Assembly (NCBI GenBank): GCA_002472405.1
Contig: DKRV01000025.1
Location: 1-13,552 of the forward strand
Direction of reading: 5' to 3'
Source: Clostridiales bacterium UBA7273
GTDB taxonomy: Bacteria > Bacillota > Clostridia > Oscillospirales > Oscillospiraceae
DNA: 13,552 bases
The first letter of the stretch is position 1; every line of letters begins with the position of its first letter. A program made the translations under genes and the position numbers. Below, piece after piece: positions 13,357-13,552 of the stretch. The notes under the pieces are model-generated. The model did no database searches. It was not told the origin of the DNA and saw nothing but the letters and a program-made list of their open reading frames with translations.

Positions 13357-13381
13357 ATGCCGGACGATTTTCGTCCGGCAT
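13357..13381 (-). terminator. Hairpin terminator after rpmA
   Basis: ATGCCGGACGA (13357-13367) pairs perfectly with 13371-13381 around a 3-nt loop. On the minus strand it is followed by TTCATTTAA, a moderate U-rich run. It lies 12 bp after the rpmA stop, so some read-through into obg is likely. Confidence 0.7.
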
Positions 13382-13393
13382 CGTCATGTTAAT

Positions 13394-13552
13394 TTACTGA
13401 GCGATCTCTTCGTAAACAGAAACCTGCTTGCGATCCTTATCCTTGCGCTCGAACTTTACCTTGCCGTCTACGAGAGCGAACAGGGTGTCGTCCTTACCCT
13501 TACCAACGTTGGTGCCGGGATGGATCTTAGTTCCGCGCTGTCTGACGAGGAT
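13394..13552 (-). CDS. rpmA: Ribosomal protein L27, C-terminal 52 residues (5' end outside window)
   Basis: The minus strand from the right edge codes for ILVRQRGTKIHPGTNVGKGK, then DDTLFALVDGKVKFERK and a tail ending VYEEIAQ, stop TAA 13396-13394. This is the conserved core of bacterial L27, which sits at the peptidyl-transferase centre of the 50S subunit. RQRGTKxHPGxNVGxGxDDTLFA is diagnostic. The N-terminus, which in Firmicutes carries a short extension removed by the Prp protease, is outside the window. The gene lies upstream of obg as usual. Confidence 0.95.
   Translation of the reverse strand: MLVRQRGTKIHPGTNVGKGKDDTLFALVDGKVKFERKDKDRKQVSVYEEIAQ

Overview
The window looks like a chromosomal segment of a spore-forming, Gram-positive Clostridia-type bacterium, possibly Oscillospirales/Ruminococcaceae-like, although the genus cannot be fixed from this sequence. 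The evidence is an S-layer homology (SLH) protein tail, an alpha/beta-type small acid-soluble spore protein (SASP), two YhgE/Pip-type membrane proteins, and the ribosomal protein L27 - Obg GTPase pair. Shine-Dalgarno sites are of the AGGAG type throughout, and several sigma-A-like promoters are visible.

Host part, left (1-5591): the last ~45 codons of an SLH protein run rightwards and meet, at a bidirectional terminator, a three-gene leftward operon. That operon is a YhgE-like protein (850 aa), a small two-helix membrane protein (143 aa) and a second YhgE-like protein (674 aa), driven by a TTGACA-17-TACAAT promoter at 5369-5397. Host part, right (11881-13552): the 3' tail of the SASP gene, a bidirectional terminator, obg with its own promoter, a terminator, and the 3' end of rpmA.

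Between them lies a ~6.12 kb integrative mobilizable element (5752-11880) inserted inside the SASP gene. The 12-bp sequence TCAAGAAGATGA occurs at both junctions (5752-5763 and 11869-11880). Removing one copy with everything between rejoins a perfect 66-residue SASP (5592-5763 + 11881-11909) ending KKM-IQAYENGLK. The element carries a DUF6061-type small protein, a truncated DUF3800 gene and another 5'-truncated gene lying head to head, a D5-like SF3 helicase, a small winged-helix-like protein, a hairpin-rich putative transfer region, an XRE-like HTH protein overlapping a MobV-type relaxase, a SHOCT-like small protein and a large serine recombinase. No type IV secretion genes are present, so transfer would need a helper.

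The most striking point is the architecture of the attachment site. The crossover lies inside the 3' coding end of the recombinase gene and is in the same frame (Lys-Lys-Met) as the SASP gene. Integration therefore swaps C-termini. The integrated recombinase ends with the SASP tail, and the SASP gains a 30-residue element-encoded tail that would belong to the recombinase in the excised circle. That tail's stop codon overlaps the ribosome-binding site of the DUF6061 gene, so this gene is downstream of ssp when integrated and downstream of the recombinase when circular. This is a possible new case of an intervening element in a sporulation gene (compare skin in sigK), here in a spore-coat-independent, forespore-type gene. 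Whether excision is developmentally controlled cannot be told from sequence.
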